This document shows positions 8,886-16,629 of a stretch of DNA of 64,000 nt, piece after piece. This DNA is from an uncultured Clostridia bacterium (GTDB taxonomy: Bacteria > Bacillota > Clostridia > TANB77 > CAG-508). The DNA is taken from positions 1 through 64,000 of the forward strand of contig CAKPGU010000007.1 of the NCBI GenBank assembly GCA_934155265.1. Direction: 5' to 3'. The translations under genes were made by a program, and so were the position numbers. The notes beneath the pieces are model-generated. The model worked only from the letters and a program-made list of their open reading frames with translations, searched no databases and was not told the origin of the DNA. Every line of letters begins with the position of its first letter. Positions within the stretch are counted from its first letter, which is position 1.

Positions 8886-8952
8886 TCGTTATATGTGAGT
8901 GTTAAATATACGCTTTTTGCATATTATCTGTTGGTATTTTTCGCTATATAAT
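8886..8952. promoter_or_regulatory. Divergent promoter region of the XRE regulator
   Basis: A TATAAT (8947-8952) precedes the rightward regulator, and A/T-rich -10-like sequences face left near 8870-8880. The related strings TCGTTATATG (8886-8895) and TCGCTATATA (8941-8950) form a direct repeat, the second overlapping the -10. They are plausible binding sites for the regulator itself. This is inference from position. Confidence 0.35.
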
Positions 8953-8978
8953 GTAAAAAAAATTTTTGAGGTGAGTAT

Positions 8979-9335
8979 ATGCAATTTAATCAAGATGATA
9001 TTGATATTGGAGAAAGATTAAGAGGAATAAGAGAAGGAATGCAAATGACTAGAGAAGAGTTTTCTGAAAAAATAGATATAACAGATTCTTTTTTAGGACA
9101 AATTGAAAGAGGCGAACGTTCTTTAAGTGTAAAAACACTAAAAAAAGTTGTAAAATACACCGGTGTTTCTGCAGATTATTTATTATTTGGAAATAATTCT
9201 CAAAATGATACTATTCAAAAAATAAATAATATTTTAACAGTAAATTCTAATAATTTAACCTCTGATTTCATTTATCATATAGTAATGTGTTCAAATGATT
9301 TTTGTAAAAAATTATCAGATGAAAATAAAAATTAA
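8979..9335 (+). CDS. XRE-family helix-turn-helix regulator
   Basis: 118 residues. Residues 11-65 form a Cro/CI-type helix-turn-helix (ERLRGIREGMQMTREEFSEKI, then SFLGQIERGERSLSVKTLKKV and the usual GVSADYLLFG). The C-terminal 45 residues have no known domain. GAGGTGAG precedes the ATG. Such stand-alone repressors often control mobile or conjugative modules; here it lies between gyrA and the leftward secretion genes, head to head with a small unknown gene and converging on the 231-residue unknown. Target genes are not shown by the sequence. Confidence 0.88.
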   Translation: MQFNQDDIDIGERLRGIREGMQMTREEFSEKIDITDSFLGQIERGERSLSVKTLKKVVKYTGVSADYLLFGNNSQNDTIQKINNILTVNSNNLTSDFIYHIVMCSNDFCKKLSDENKN

Positions 9336-9341
9336 TATTTT

Positions 9342-10037
9342 TTATTGGGCAAAATTTTCTATTATATTTTTTTCAGCTTCAGTTATATTAAAATTTTGTC
9401 CATTATTTTTTATTAATTCATGAAGTGTTTCTACTTTTCTTGTTTCTTTTAAAATATTTTCTAATGGTATAACTTTATTCATTTGTGTTCTTATTTTATT
9501 ATATTCTTTTGTCATTCCTTCAAAATCTTTATTATTATAATATTCTTTCCAATTATTAACATATTTTTCTAATTTTTCAACTGAATTTGTTTGTTGATCT
9601 AATTCACTTTTTATATTATTTGTAATATTATTTAATAAAACATTTTTACCATTTTTTATTATAGAAGTTACTGTTTTATCAATATATCCTCTTCTATATG
9701 TAGTATTTATTGCCTTATCTAACACATTTGATACAGTATCTACAATTCCACCATTTCCTACAGCTATTTTTACCTGATCCATATTTTCGAAATTTCCTGT
9801 AACAATTCCAACTGCACTTTTCCCTAGGTTTATTGCAGAATTAACAGCTGTATCAATTCCAGATTTTAATCCATTTTGTAATAATGCATTTTTTATATCA
9901 ATAACTTGATTTTCAATTAAATCTGGTAAAATTGCTCTTAATCCAATATCTATTGCAGTATTTATTGTTTTTCCAAGCACACTATTTAAAAAATTATTTT
10001 TTTCTATATTATTATTTAATTCTACATTTAATTCCAT
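9342..10037 (-). CDS. Unknown protein ending the VirB4 operon of T4SS 1
   Basis: 231 residues from the ATG at 10037, chosen because AAAGGAA lies eight bases upstream; it is two bases from the end of the VirB4 gene, so translation is probably coupled. The N-terminal half (residues 20-150) is made of Gly/Ala/Asn-rich amphipathic repeats (for example SGIDTAVNSAINLGKSAVG, NGGIVDTVSNVLDKAI) without clear membrane spans. The C-terminal part (about 155-215) is predicted helical and ends NNGQNFNITEAEKNIIENF. No signal peptide is seen. I do not recognise the family. An accessory or substrate of the secretion system is a guess from position. Confidence 0.75.
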   Translation of the reverse strand: MELNVELNNNIEKNNFLNSVLGKTINTAIDIGLRAILPDLIENQVIDIKNALLQNGLKSGIDTAVNSAINLGKSAVGIVTGNFENMDQVKIAVGNGGIVDTVSNVLDKAINTTYRRGYIDKTVTSIIKNGKNVLLNNITNNIKSELDQQTNSVEKLEKYVNNWKEYYNNKDFEGMTKEYNKIRTQMNKVIPLENILKETRKVETLHELIKNNGQNFNITEAEKNIIENFAQ

Positions 10038-10038
10038 A

Positions 10039-11895
10039 TTATTTTTCCTTTCTATTTTTTTCTTCAATTATTTCTTTTTCAAAATCATTTGCTTCAATTT
10101 TAATTAAAATATGTTCATCACCAACAAAAGTTAAACACTCCCCTCTTCTTAAAGATTTTATTTCTATTTTTTCTTTTTCTGATAAATTTGAATATTGTGA
10201 TAATACTTTAATATTTTCTTCTTCAAGAGAAAAAAATGTTTTTATACTAGAATTATTTAATATACTTTTTCCATATGTTCCATTTTCTAAACTAAATAAA
10301 TCTGAAATATCTTGAGTAATTGCAACACTACTTCCCCCATATTTTCTTATTGTTTTAAATATTTTATAAATAAATTTAGCAACTTCTTTATTAGATGTAA
10401 CACCAATTAATCTCCATATTTCATCTAAATAAATTGCTTTTTTTATTTTTCTATTTATTTTTATTTTATCCCAAAATAATTCAGTAAATAAATACATTCC
10501 ATATTTCATATTTTCTTCACCTAATTCATAAACATCTGCAATAATTAATTTTTTATTTAATTCAATATTTGTATAATTATTAAAAAATTTTAATGAACCT
10601 TTAATAAATGGTATTAATTTAATTTTAAATTTTTTTGTTTTTTCATCATTTAAATTATTATATAAATCTTCTAATATTGGCATATCTTTTGTAGTTTTAA
10701 ATTTTCCTTTTTTATATAATGATTTATCATTAAAATTAATATTTTTTATTTTATATGTTAAAATTATTTTTTCTTCTAATATTGCTTTTTCTTCTTCATT
10801 TAATTCTCCAAAAATTAAATTAAAAAATCCTAATAATTTTCCTATTTTTGTTGCTAAATATCCATGTTCATTTTCTTCTATACTTTCTTTTCTAATATCA
10901 AAAATATTAATATAATTTTCTGCTGTTGGTCCAATTTTTATTATTGTTCCATTCATTTTTTCAACAATATTTTGATACTCTCTTTCTGGGTCGATTACAT
11001 ATTGTTCTATTCCTAATAAAGTATTTCTTAAAATTAATAATTTTGTATAAAAAGATTTTCCAGCTCCACTAGTTCCAAAAATACACATATTTGCATTTTT
11101 ATATTTTTGAGTATTATATCTATCAATTAAAATTAAAGAATTATTATACATATTATTTCCTATATAAATTCCCTTTTCTTCTAAAATAGATGATGAAATA
11201 AATGGGTAAGTACTAATTAATCCAGATGTCAAAATATTCCTTTTTCCAACTCTTTTTAAATCCTCATTATTTGAAAATATTGGTAAACATGAAGTAAATA
11301 TTTGTTCCTGCCTAAAGTTTGATCTTCTTGTCTGTAGCCCTTTACTCTGTAGTATTCCCTCTATTTTATCCAAATTATATTCCAGTTCTTTTTTATCCTT
11401 TGCAAATATATTTAAATAAATATATAAAAAATAAATATCTTCATTATTTATCTGAATTTCTTTTCTTAAATATTTCGCATCATTATATGCAGATTCTGCC
11501 AAATCAATATCTTGTCTATTTTCATTAGATTGTTTTAATTCGACTCCAACATTTCCAATATTATATGTAATTTCTTTTATTGTTTTCGAAACATCTCCTC
11601 TTTCATAAAAAATAGAAATATTCATATTAATATTAGTTTCGATTAATGATTTTAAAATTAATTCATTATATTCTCTATAATAATTTACTATAATTATTCC
11701 AGAATAAAAATATTCATCAATTTCTAAATATTTAGGATTTTTTAAATTAATATATGTTGGCGAAATAAAATCTTTTTCTGAAAAATTTCCTTCATTAATA
11801 TTTAATTTATTTTTTTTAATTTTTATATTTTTATTTAAATATTTAATTATTTTATTTTTAATTAATTTTTTATCTATTTTTTCTTTATTTTTTAT
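10039..11895 (-). CDS. VirB4-family secretion ATPase, T4SS 1
   Basis: Motor ATPase of the type IV secretion system. Walker A (CIFGTSGAGKS, about residue 275), Walker B-like acidic motif (AIYLDEIWRLI, about 490) and the late motif ITQDISDLF (about 520) are those of VirB4/TraE. The first ATG (11625) would remove about 90 residues. Those residues are in frame, free of stops and protein-like (FISPTYINLKNPKYLEIDEY, then SGIIIVNYYREYNELILKSL), matching the start of other VirB4 proteins. The open frame reaches GGGAGGAG (11909-11902), and six bases later stands ATA (11895), taken here as start, giving 618 residues. ATA at 11901 is an alternative but too close to the binding site. Confidence 0.88.
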   Translation of the reverse strand: MKNKEKIDKKLIKNKIIKYLNKNIKIKKNKLNINEGNFSEKDFISPTYINLKNPKYLEIDEYFYSGIIIVNYYREYNELILKSLIETNINMNISIFYERGDVSKTIKEITYNIGNVGVELKQSNENRQDIDLAESAYNDAKYLRKEIQINNEDIYFLYIYLNIFAKDKKELEYNLDKIEGILQSKGLQTRRSNFRQEQIFTSCLPIFSNNEDLKRVGKRNILTSGLISTYPFISSSILEEKGIYIGNNMYNNSLILIDRYNTQKYKNANMCIFGTSGAGKSFYTKLLILRNTLLGIEQYVIDPEREYQNIVEKMNGTIIKIGPTAENYINIFDIRKESIEENEHGYLATKIGKLLGFFNLIFGELNEEEKAILEEKIILTYKIKNINFNDKSLYKKGKFKTTKDMPILEDLYNNLNDEKTKKFKIKLIPFIKGSLKFFNNYTNIELNKKLIIADVYELGEENMKYGMYLFTELFWDKIKINRKIKKAIYLDEIWRLIGVTSNKEVAKFIYKIFKTIRKYGGSSVAITQDISDLFSLENGTYGKSILNNSSIKTFFSLEEENIKVLSQYSNLSEKEKIEIKSLRRGECLTFVGDEHILIKIEANDFEKEIIEEKNRKEK

Positions 11896-11908
11896 TAATA
11901 TCTCCTCC

Positions 11909-12448
11909 CTATTTTTCTAAAAATCTTTTTAAATTAAAAAAAGAAAATAAAATATCTATAGTTTCTTTTTTATTACATTCTAAAACAATATTTCCACATC
12001 TAATTAAATTATCTTTAATTTTAAAATATTTTTCATTTAATTCTTGAATTATATTTTCTTCTAAATTTTCTGAAGTATTTTTTATTATTAAATATATATT
12101 TTTAGAAGCAGCTTTATTTTTATTACTTTGCTCTTTTATAAAATTTAAATATTCTTCAGAATATTTTTTTATTATTTTATTATTTTGCTTTTGGGTAATA
12201 TTTTTTATATTTTCTATGTGACCACTTAAATCTTCTTTCTTACTTTGAATTAAAATTTGCATATCAAAATTACATGTTTTCAAAAAAACTTTATATGAAT
12301 TTAAAATTGATTCTTTTTCTAATTGTGTCTTTAAATTAAAATTGATTGGAATAACTTTTAAAATTTTAATATATTTATTTTTTTCTATTTTTATTATTCC
12401 ATTATCTAAAATTTTATCTATTGGTATCCATTTCTGTATTGACTTAAT
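11909..12448 (-). CDS. Separate VirB4 N-domain-type protein, T4SS 1
   Basis: About 179 residues. No ATG fits; the frame opens at TTG (12463), but that codon overlaps the GGAGGTG ribosome binding site. The codon at the right distance (eight bases) is ATT at 12448, giving a protein starting K-S-I-Q-K-W-I-P-I-D-K-I-L. The body (YIKILKVIPINFNLKTQLEKE, then SYKVFLKTCNFDMQILIQSK and EEYLNFIKEQ) has the same layout as the middle of the 406-residue protein at 30.8 kb. Both sit directly before VirB4 and resemble the N-terminal domain of longer VirB4 proteins. It probably works as a docking partner for the ATPase. Confidence 0.75.
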   Translation of the reverse strand: MKSIQKWIPIDKILDNGIIKIEKNKYIKILKVIPINFNLKTQLEKESILNSYKVFLKTCNFDMQILIQSKKEDLSGHIENIKNITQKQNNKIIKKYSEEYLNFIKEQSNKNKAASKNIYLIIKNTSENLEENIIQELNEKYFKIKDNLIRCGNIVLECNKKETIDILFSFFNLKRFLEK

Positions 12449-12501
12449 TCCTTCCACCTCCAATCAAATATCTATTTAACTAAAGCTTTAATATGATTAA
12501 T

Positions 12502-12549
12502 ATTATAGTGTGTTTTACTCTATTTTGTCAAGGAAAATCGTTCGACAAA
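12502..12549 (-). promoter_or_regulatory. Promoter of the leftward VirB4 operon with shared upstream element
   Basis: On the minus strand TTGACA (12531-12526), 18-base spacer and TATAAT (12507-12502). The 18 bases upstream (12549-12532), containing GTCGAACGATTTT, recur almost exactly ahead of another promoter at 51901-51924. Confidence 0.75.
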
Positions 12550-12577
12550 GTACGACATAATTTGAAAATTTTTCCAT

Positions 12578-12606
12578 TTAAAATTATTTTAATTTTTTTG
12601 TATAAT
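12578..12606 (+). promoter_or_regulatory. Candidate promoter of the large structured RNA
   Basis: TTAAAA (12578-12583), 17-base spacer, TATAAT (12601-12606). The predicted start near 12613 lies just ahead of the proposed closing helix at 12636. The -35 match is only partial. Confidence 0.45.
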
Positions 12607-12612
12607 AAAAAA

Positions 12613-13070
12613 ATTTTTGCACATAATATGTGTATAAGGTTAATATCAGTTGAGTGAAGAGTGTTAATAGATTAGGATTTGGTTTATTAATATTCGAGCA
12701 AAGATGTATGTTGGTTTATTTTTATAGATTGATATATGTCGGCGTTAAAAATATATTATGTGTATGCAAGCTGTATTTTATTTAAATTTTCAAGGATTAT
12801 TTTTATATTTTATATATGGTTAAATTATATGTAATATATTTGAACTAAGATTATTTTTGTATTATATGGGATTGTTATTAGTCCCTTGTGGATGAATATA
12901 GTTTCTACTAGTGCATTTATAGTCGAACGACTGATTAATATATGTGGTGTATGGTTTATTTGTATAGCAATATACATTAGATCAAACCACTATATATATT
13001 AGTTTGAGTTAAGATTGTTATTGGCTTTATAGATAATAGCTAGTAGGAATTTCCTACTAGCTATTAATTT
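12613..13070 (+). ncRNA. Candidate large structured non-coding RNA, family unknown
   Basis: This 600-base gap between the VirB4 operon and gyrB has no open frame of note and is richer in G on the plus strand than other gaps. The ends can pair: 12636-12645 (AAGGTTAATA) with 13019-13028 (TATTGGCTTT), continuing after one mismatch with 12647-12651 to 13013-13017, about 15 pairs including G-U. Inside, 12961-12976 is a perfect hairpin TGTATA-GCAA-TATACA with a GNRA loop, set in an outer stem GTGGT (12944-12948)/ACCAC (12986-12990) extended by A/T pairs. Another hairpin spans 12868-12885 (GGGATT.../...AGTCCC). A strong hairpin closes the region at 13035-13065. I see none of the conserved cores of RNase P RNA or tmRNA. 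The strand is inferred from the GNRA loop and the flanking promoter and terminator. Confidence 0.5.
13035..13065. terminator. Perfect 15-bp hairpin between gyrB and the candidate RNA
   Basis: AATAGCTAGTAGGAA pairs with TTCCTACTAGCTATT with one base between. It lies five bases past the gyrB stop. The T-rich tail is better on the plus strand (TAATTTTATAT) than on the minus strand, so it may end both transcripts. Confidence 0.75.
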
Positions 13071-15001
13071 TATATATCTAGATTTTTTACAAATTTTGCA
13101 TTTTCTTCAATGAATTTTCTTCTTGGGTCAACATCATCCCCCATTAATAATGTAAATATTTCATCAGCTTTAATTGCATCATCCATAGTTACTTGAATTA
13201 ATGTTCTTCTTGCAGGATCCATTGTTGTTTCCCATAATTGTTCAGGATTCATTTCTCCCAAACCTTTATATCTTTGTAATGAAAGTGAATCTCTTGCAAT
13301 TCCTTTTGCTTCTAATTCTGCAAAAGCTTGGTCTAATCCCTCATCTGTATAGCAATAAATATCTTCCATTCCTTTTTTAGCTAATTTATATAGTGGTGGT
13401 TGAGCCAAATATACATTTCCATTTTCAATTAATGGTCTCATATATCTAAAGAAGAATGTTAACATTAATGTTCTAATATGTGCACCATCAACATCGGCAT
13501 CAGCCATTATAATTACTTTTCCATATCTAATTTTTGTAATGTCAAATTCATTTCCAATTCCTGCACCAATTGCAACAATTACTGGGTTTAATTTATCATT
13601 ACCATAAATTTTATCTGCTCTTGCTTTTTCAACATTAAGCATTTTTCCCCATAATGGTAAAATTGCTTGGAATTTTCTATCTCTTCCTTGTTTTGCACTT
13701 CCACCAGCAGAGTCTCCCTCTACTATATATACTTCACATTCTTCTGAAACTTTACTACTACAATCTGCAAGTTTTCCTGGTAATGTAGATGTCTCTAATG
13801 CACTTTTTCTTCTTACAAGCTCTCTTGCTTTTCTTGCTGCTTCTCTAGCTCTTGAAGCACTTACACATTTTTCTAGAATTGCTTTTGCAACATTTGGATT
13901 TTCCTCTAAAAATGTTGATAATGCGTCATTTACCATTGCTTGAACAACACCAGTTACTTCACTATTTCCTAATTTTGTTTTAGTTTGTCCTTCAAATTGA
14001 GGTTCTTTTACTTTTACAGATACTACTGCAGTTATACCCTCTCTTATATCTTCACCTTGCAAATTTCCGTCTTTATCTTTTAAGAAATTATGAGAACGAG
14101 CATAATCATTAAATACTTTTGTTAATGCTCTTTTAAATCCTTCTAAGTGTGTTCCACCTTCTATTGTATTAATATTATTTACAAATGTATGAATATTTTC
14201 TGTATATGCTGTTGTATATTGAATTGCAATTTCAACAGGTGTCTCTCCATTTCTTTCAATATATATTGGTGTTGGATGTAATTTTTCTTTATTTTTATTT
14301 AAATATTCAACAAAAGATTTTAATCCTCCTTCAAAGCAAAATTCAGCTTTTTTAGGATTTTCTTCATCTCTTTTATCTTCTATTGTAATTTTTAAACCTT
14401 TTGTTAAAAACGCTATTTCTCTAAATCTTGTTTCCAATGTTTCATAATCATATTGTTGTGTTTCAAAAATAGTATCATCTGCAAGAAATCTTACCTTTGT
14501 TCCTGTCTTTTTTGAATCTCCAATCTTTTCAAGTTTTCTTACAGTTTTTCCTTTTTCAAAATACATTTGATAGATTCCACCATCTCTTTGAATAGTTACT
14601 TCTGTCCAATTTGATAATGCATTTACAACAGATGCACCTACACCATGTAGACCACCAGATACTTTATATCCGCTATCTCCACCAAATTTTCCACCAGCAT
14701 GTAAAACAGTATAAACTGTTTCAGCTGTTGAAATATGTGTTTTAGGATGTATTTCTACTGGAATTCCTCTACCATTATCTTCTACACTTATAACATTTCC
14801 TGGTTCAATTATTACATTTATTTCTGTACAATAACCTGCCATTGCTTCATCAACACAGTTATCTACAATTTCATAAACTAAATGATGTAATCCTCTTACA
14901 GATGTACTTCCAATATACATACCTGGTCTTTTTCTTACAGCCTCTAGTCCTTCCAATACTTGAATTTGCTCTGCACCATATTTGTGATTATACTTTTCCA
15001 T
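13070..15001 (-). CDS. gyrB: DNA gyrase subunit B
   Basis: 643 residues, normal for Firmicutes GyrB. The GHKL ATPase domain shows VRKRPGMYIGS, the D-N-x-x-D motif (VDNCVDEA) and GRGIPV. The TOPRIM domain shows EGDSAGGSAKQGRDR and ADADVDGAHIRTL, and the C terminus has QRYKGLGEM. With GyrA it introduces negative supercoils. AAGGAAGG stands before the ATG. It lies downstream of recF in the usual dnaA-dnaN-recF-gyrB order, but the following gyrA has been displaced. Confidence 0.98.
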   Translation of the reverse strand: MEKYNHKYGAEQIQVLEGLEAVRKRPGMYIGSTSVRGLHHLVYEIVDNCVDEAMAGYCTEINVIIEPGNVISVEDNGRGIPVEIHPKTHISTAETVYTVLHAGGKFGGDSGYKVSGGLHGVGASVVNALSNWTEVTIQRDGGIYQMYFEKGKTVRKLEKIGDSKKTGTKVRFLADDTIFETQQYDYETLETRFREIAFLTKGLKITIEDKRDEENPKKAEFCFEGGLKSFVEYLNKNKEKLHPTPIYIERNGETPVEIAIQYTTAYTENIHTFVNNINTIEGGTHLEGFKRALTKVFNDYARSHNFLKDKDGNLQGEDIREGITAVVSVKVKEPQFEGQTKTKLGNSEVTGVVQAMVNDALSTFLEENPNVAKAILEKCVSASRAREAARKARELVRRKSALETSTLPGKLADCSSKVSEECEVYIVEGDSAGGSAKQGRDRKFQAILPLWGKMLNVEKARADKIYGNDKLNPVIVAIGAGIGNEFDITKIRYGKVIIMADADVDGAHIRTLMLTFFFRYMRPLIENGNVYLAQPPLYKLAKKGMEDIYCYTDEGLDQAFAELEAKGIARDSLSLQRYKGLGEMNPEQLWETTMDPARRTLIQVTMDDAIKADEIFTLLMGDDVDPRRKFIEENAKFVKNLDI

Positions 15002-15059
15002 TCAATTTCCTTCCTTTCAATAGCACATTATTGGAAAAATTTTCAATTTCTAAATGTAC

Positions 15060-16133
15060 TTATTCTTTTTCTATAACCTCTCCATTTATAACATTATACG
15101 AAAAATAATTTAAATTTTCAAGTGTTATTTTTTCAGTACAAGTTATAATTACTTGAATATTTTTTATATGATTTAAAAAATTCTCTCTTCTTTTGCAATC
15201 TAATTCAGACATAAAATCATCTAATAATAAAATTGGATATTCACCAATATCATCATAAATAACTTGTAATTCTGATAATTTTAATGAAAGCATAGCTGTT
15301 CTATTTTGACCTTGTGATCCAAATACTCCAACTTCCTTCTTATTTATATATATCACAAAATCGTCTCGATGTATACCCTTTGTTGTAAATCCTTTTATTA
15401 TATCTAACTTTCTTCTTGATTTTAACTCATTTATAAAATTTTGTCTAGTAGTCGCATCAGAAAAATATTTAATTTCTATTTCTTCTTTTTCATCTGTAAT
15501 TTCTTTATGAATATTTTCTATTTTATTTTGTAATTTTTCAATAAATTCTTTTCTATACTCATAAATCTTCATTCCGTAATCAATTAATTTTTCATCCCAA
15601 ATATCTAATAAATTTTCATCTTTATTTTCTAATTTAATTTGTTTTAAATAATTATTTCTTTGCTCCATTGTTTTAGAATATAATGATAATAAATGCATAT
15701 AATTAGGTCTTAATTGACTAATCATAATATCCAAGAATTTTCTTCTATTTTGTGGACCACCTTTTAAAATATTAATATCATCTGGAGTAAAAATTACTAT
15801 ATTAATATTTCCTAATAATTCACTTAATTTTTTTAATTTAATTCCATTTAAATTAACTTGTTTTTTTTCTGCAATTTCTATTTTTATATTTCCTTCTCTA
15901 TCACTTTTTTGAAAATTAATTTCAACTAATGTTTTTTCTTTATTAAATTTAATTAATTCTTTTTCTTTATTAGTTCTAAAAGATTTTCCAATACTGCTCA
16001 AAAAAATTGATTCAATTATATTTGTTTTTCCTTGTGCATTTTGTCCATAAAATACATTTATATTTTCATGTAATTTTATTTCTTGATAATCATAATTCCT
16101 AAAATTAATTAATTTTATATTTTTTATCCACAT
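15060..16133 (-). CDS. recF: DNA replication and repair protein RecF
   Basis: 357 residues, SMC-like ATPase that helps load RecA at gaps. Visible motifs are NFRNY near the start, Walker A GQNAQGKTN (about 31-39), the signature region FGSQGQNRTAMLSLKL (about 290-305) and Walker B ILLLDDFMSELD (about 320-331). The ATG at 16133 is preferred over one four codons earlier because GGAG lies six bases upstream. The small S4-domain gene that often sits between dnaN and recF is absent; that gap holds only AT-rich DNA with a direct repeat. Confidence 0.96.
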   Translation of the reverse strand: MWIKNIKLINFRNYDYQEIKLHENINVFYGQNAQGKTNIIESIFLSSIGKSFRTNKEKELIKFNKEKTLVEINFQKSDREGNIKIEIAEKKQVNLNGIKLKKLSELLGNINIVIFTPDDINILKGGPQNRRKFLDIMISQLRPNYMHLLSLYSKTMEQRNNYLKQIKLENKDENLLDIWDEKLIDYGMKIYEYRKEFIEKLQNKIENIHKEITDEKEEIEIKYFSDATTRQNFINELKSRRKLDIIKGFTTKGIHRDDFVIYINKKEVGVFGSQGQNRTAMLSLKLSELQVIYDDIGEYPILLLDDFMSELDCKRRENFLNHIKNIQVIITCTEKITLENLNYFSYNVINGEVIEKE

Positions 16134-16190
16134 ATTAATCTCCATTTGTGTATAATTTTTTTATTTTTTAATAAAAATTTAAACATGAAA

Positions 16191-16370
16191 TTATATTACT
16201 AAAAAATAAAAACGCTTTATTTTTGATTTTCGCGCGTCGATTTTTTTATTATTTTTATTTTAATTTTACAATTTTTTATTTTTTTATTTAATAAAATTAT
16301 ACTAGTTAAAAATTAAAACGTCTTATTTTGGATTCTCGTGCGTCGATTTTTTTTATTATTTTTTTATTTT
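16191..16370. repeat. Two-copy direct repeat in the dnaN-recF gap
   Basis: Roughly 70-base copies at about 16191-16260 and 16297-16370, about 106 bases apart. Each carries a rare GC-containing core inside nearly pure A/T sequence: AAAACGCTTTATTTT...TCGCGCGTCGATTTT in the first, AAAACGTCTTATTTT...TCGTGCGTCGATTTT in the second. The rest of the 500-base gap (16134-16629) is T-rich on this strand and includes a 20-base tandem duplication built on TTCTAATTTATTCTATTTTA near 16505-16545. No gene is seen. Confidence 0.7.
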
Positions 16371-16589
16371 TTTTATACATTTTTTTAATTATTTTTATTT
16401 TATTTTTTATTTTTCTATAATTATTTATTTAATTAAAATTTATTTATATTAAGTAAACCTTTTTCAATTTTTAATATTATAAAAAACTTTTAATATCTTT
16501 TTTTTTCTAATTTATTCTATTTTATTCTAATTTATTCTATTTTTTAATATTTAAATATTATTTATTTTTTGTGTATAATTATGTATAGT

Positions 16590-16623
16590 AAAATAAAAAT
16601 TGGTCAGAAGTTTTCCTCTGACC
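16590..16623 (-). terminator. Terminator of dnaN
   Basis: GGTCAGA pairs with TCTGACC across 16602-16623 and is followed on the minus strand by AATTTTTATTTT. It lies seven bases beyond the dnaN stop, separating dnaN from recF transcription. Confidence 0.85.
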
Positions 16624-16629
16624 AAACCT

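Noticed and set aside
12613..13070. RNase P RNA or tmRNA as identity of the structured region
   Set aside because: No tRNA-like 3' end or tag frame as in tmRNA, and none of the conserved RNase P core strings were seen.
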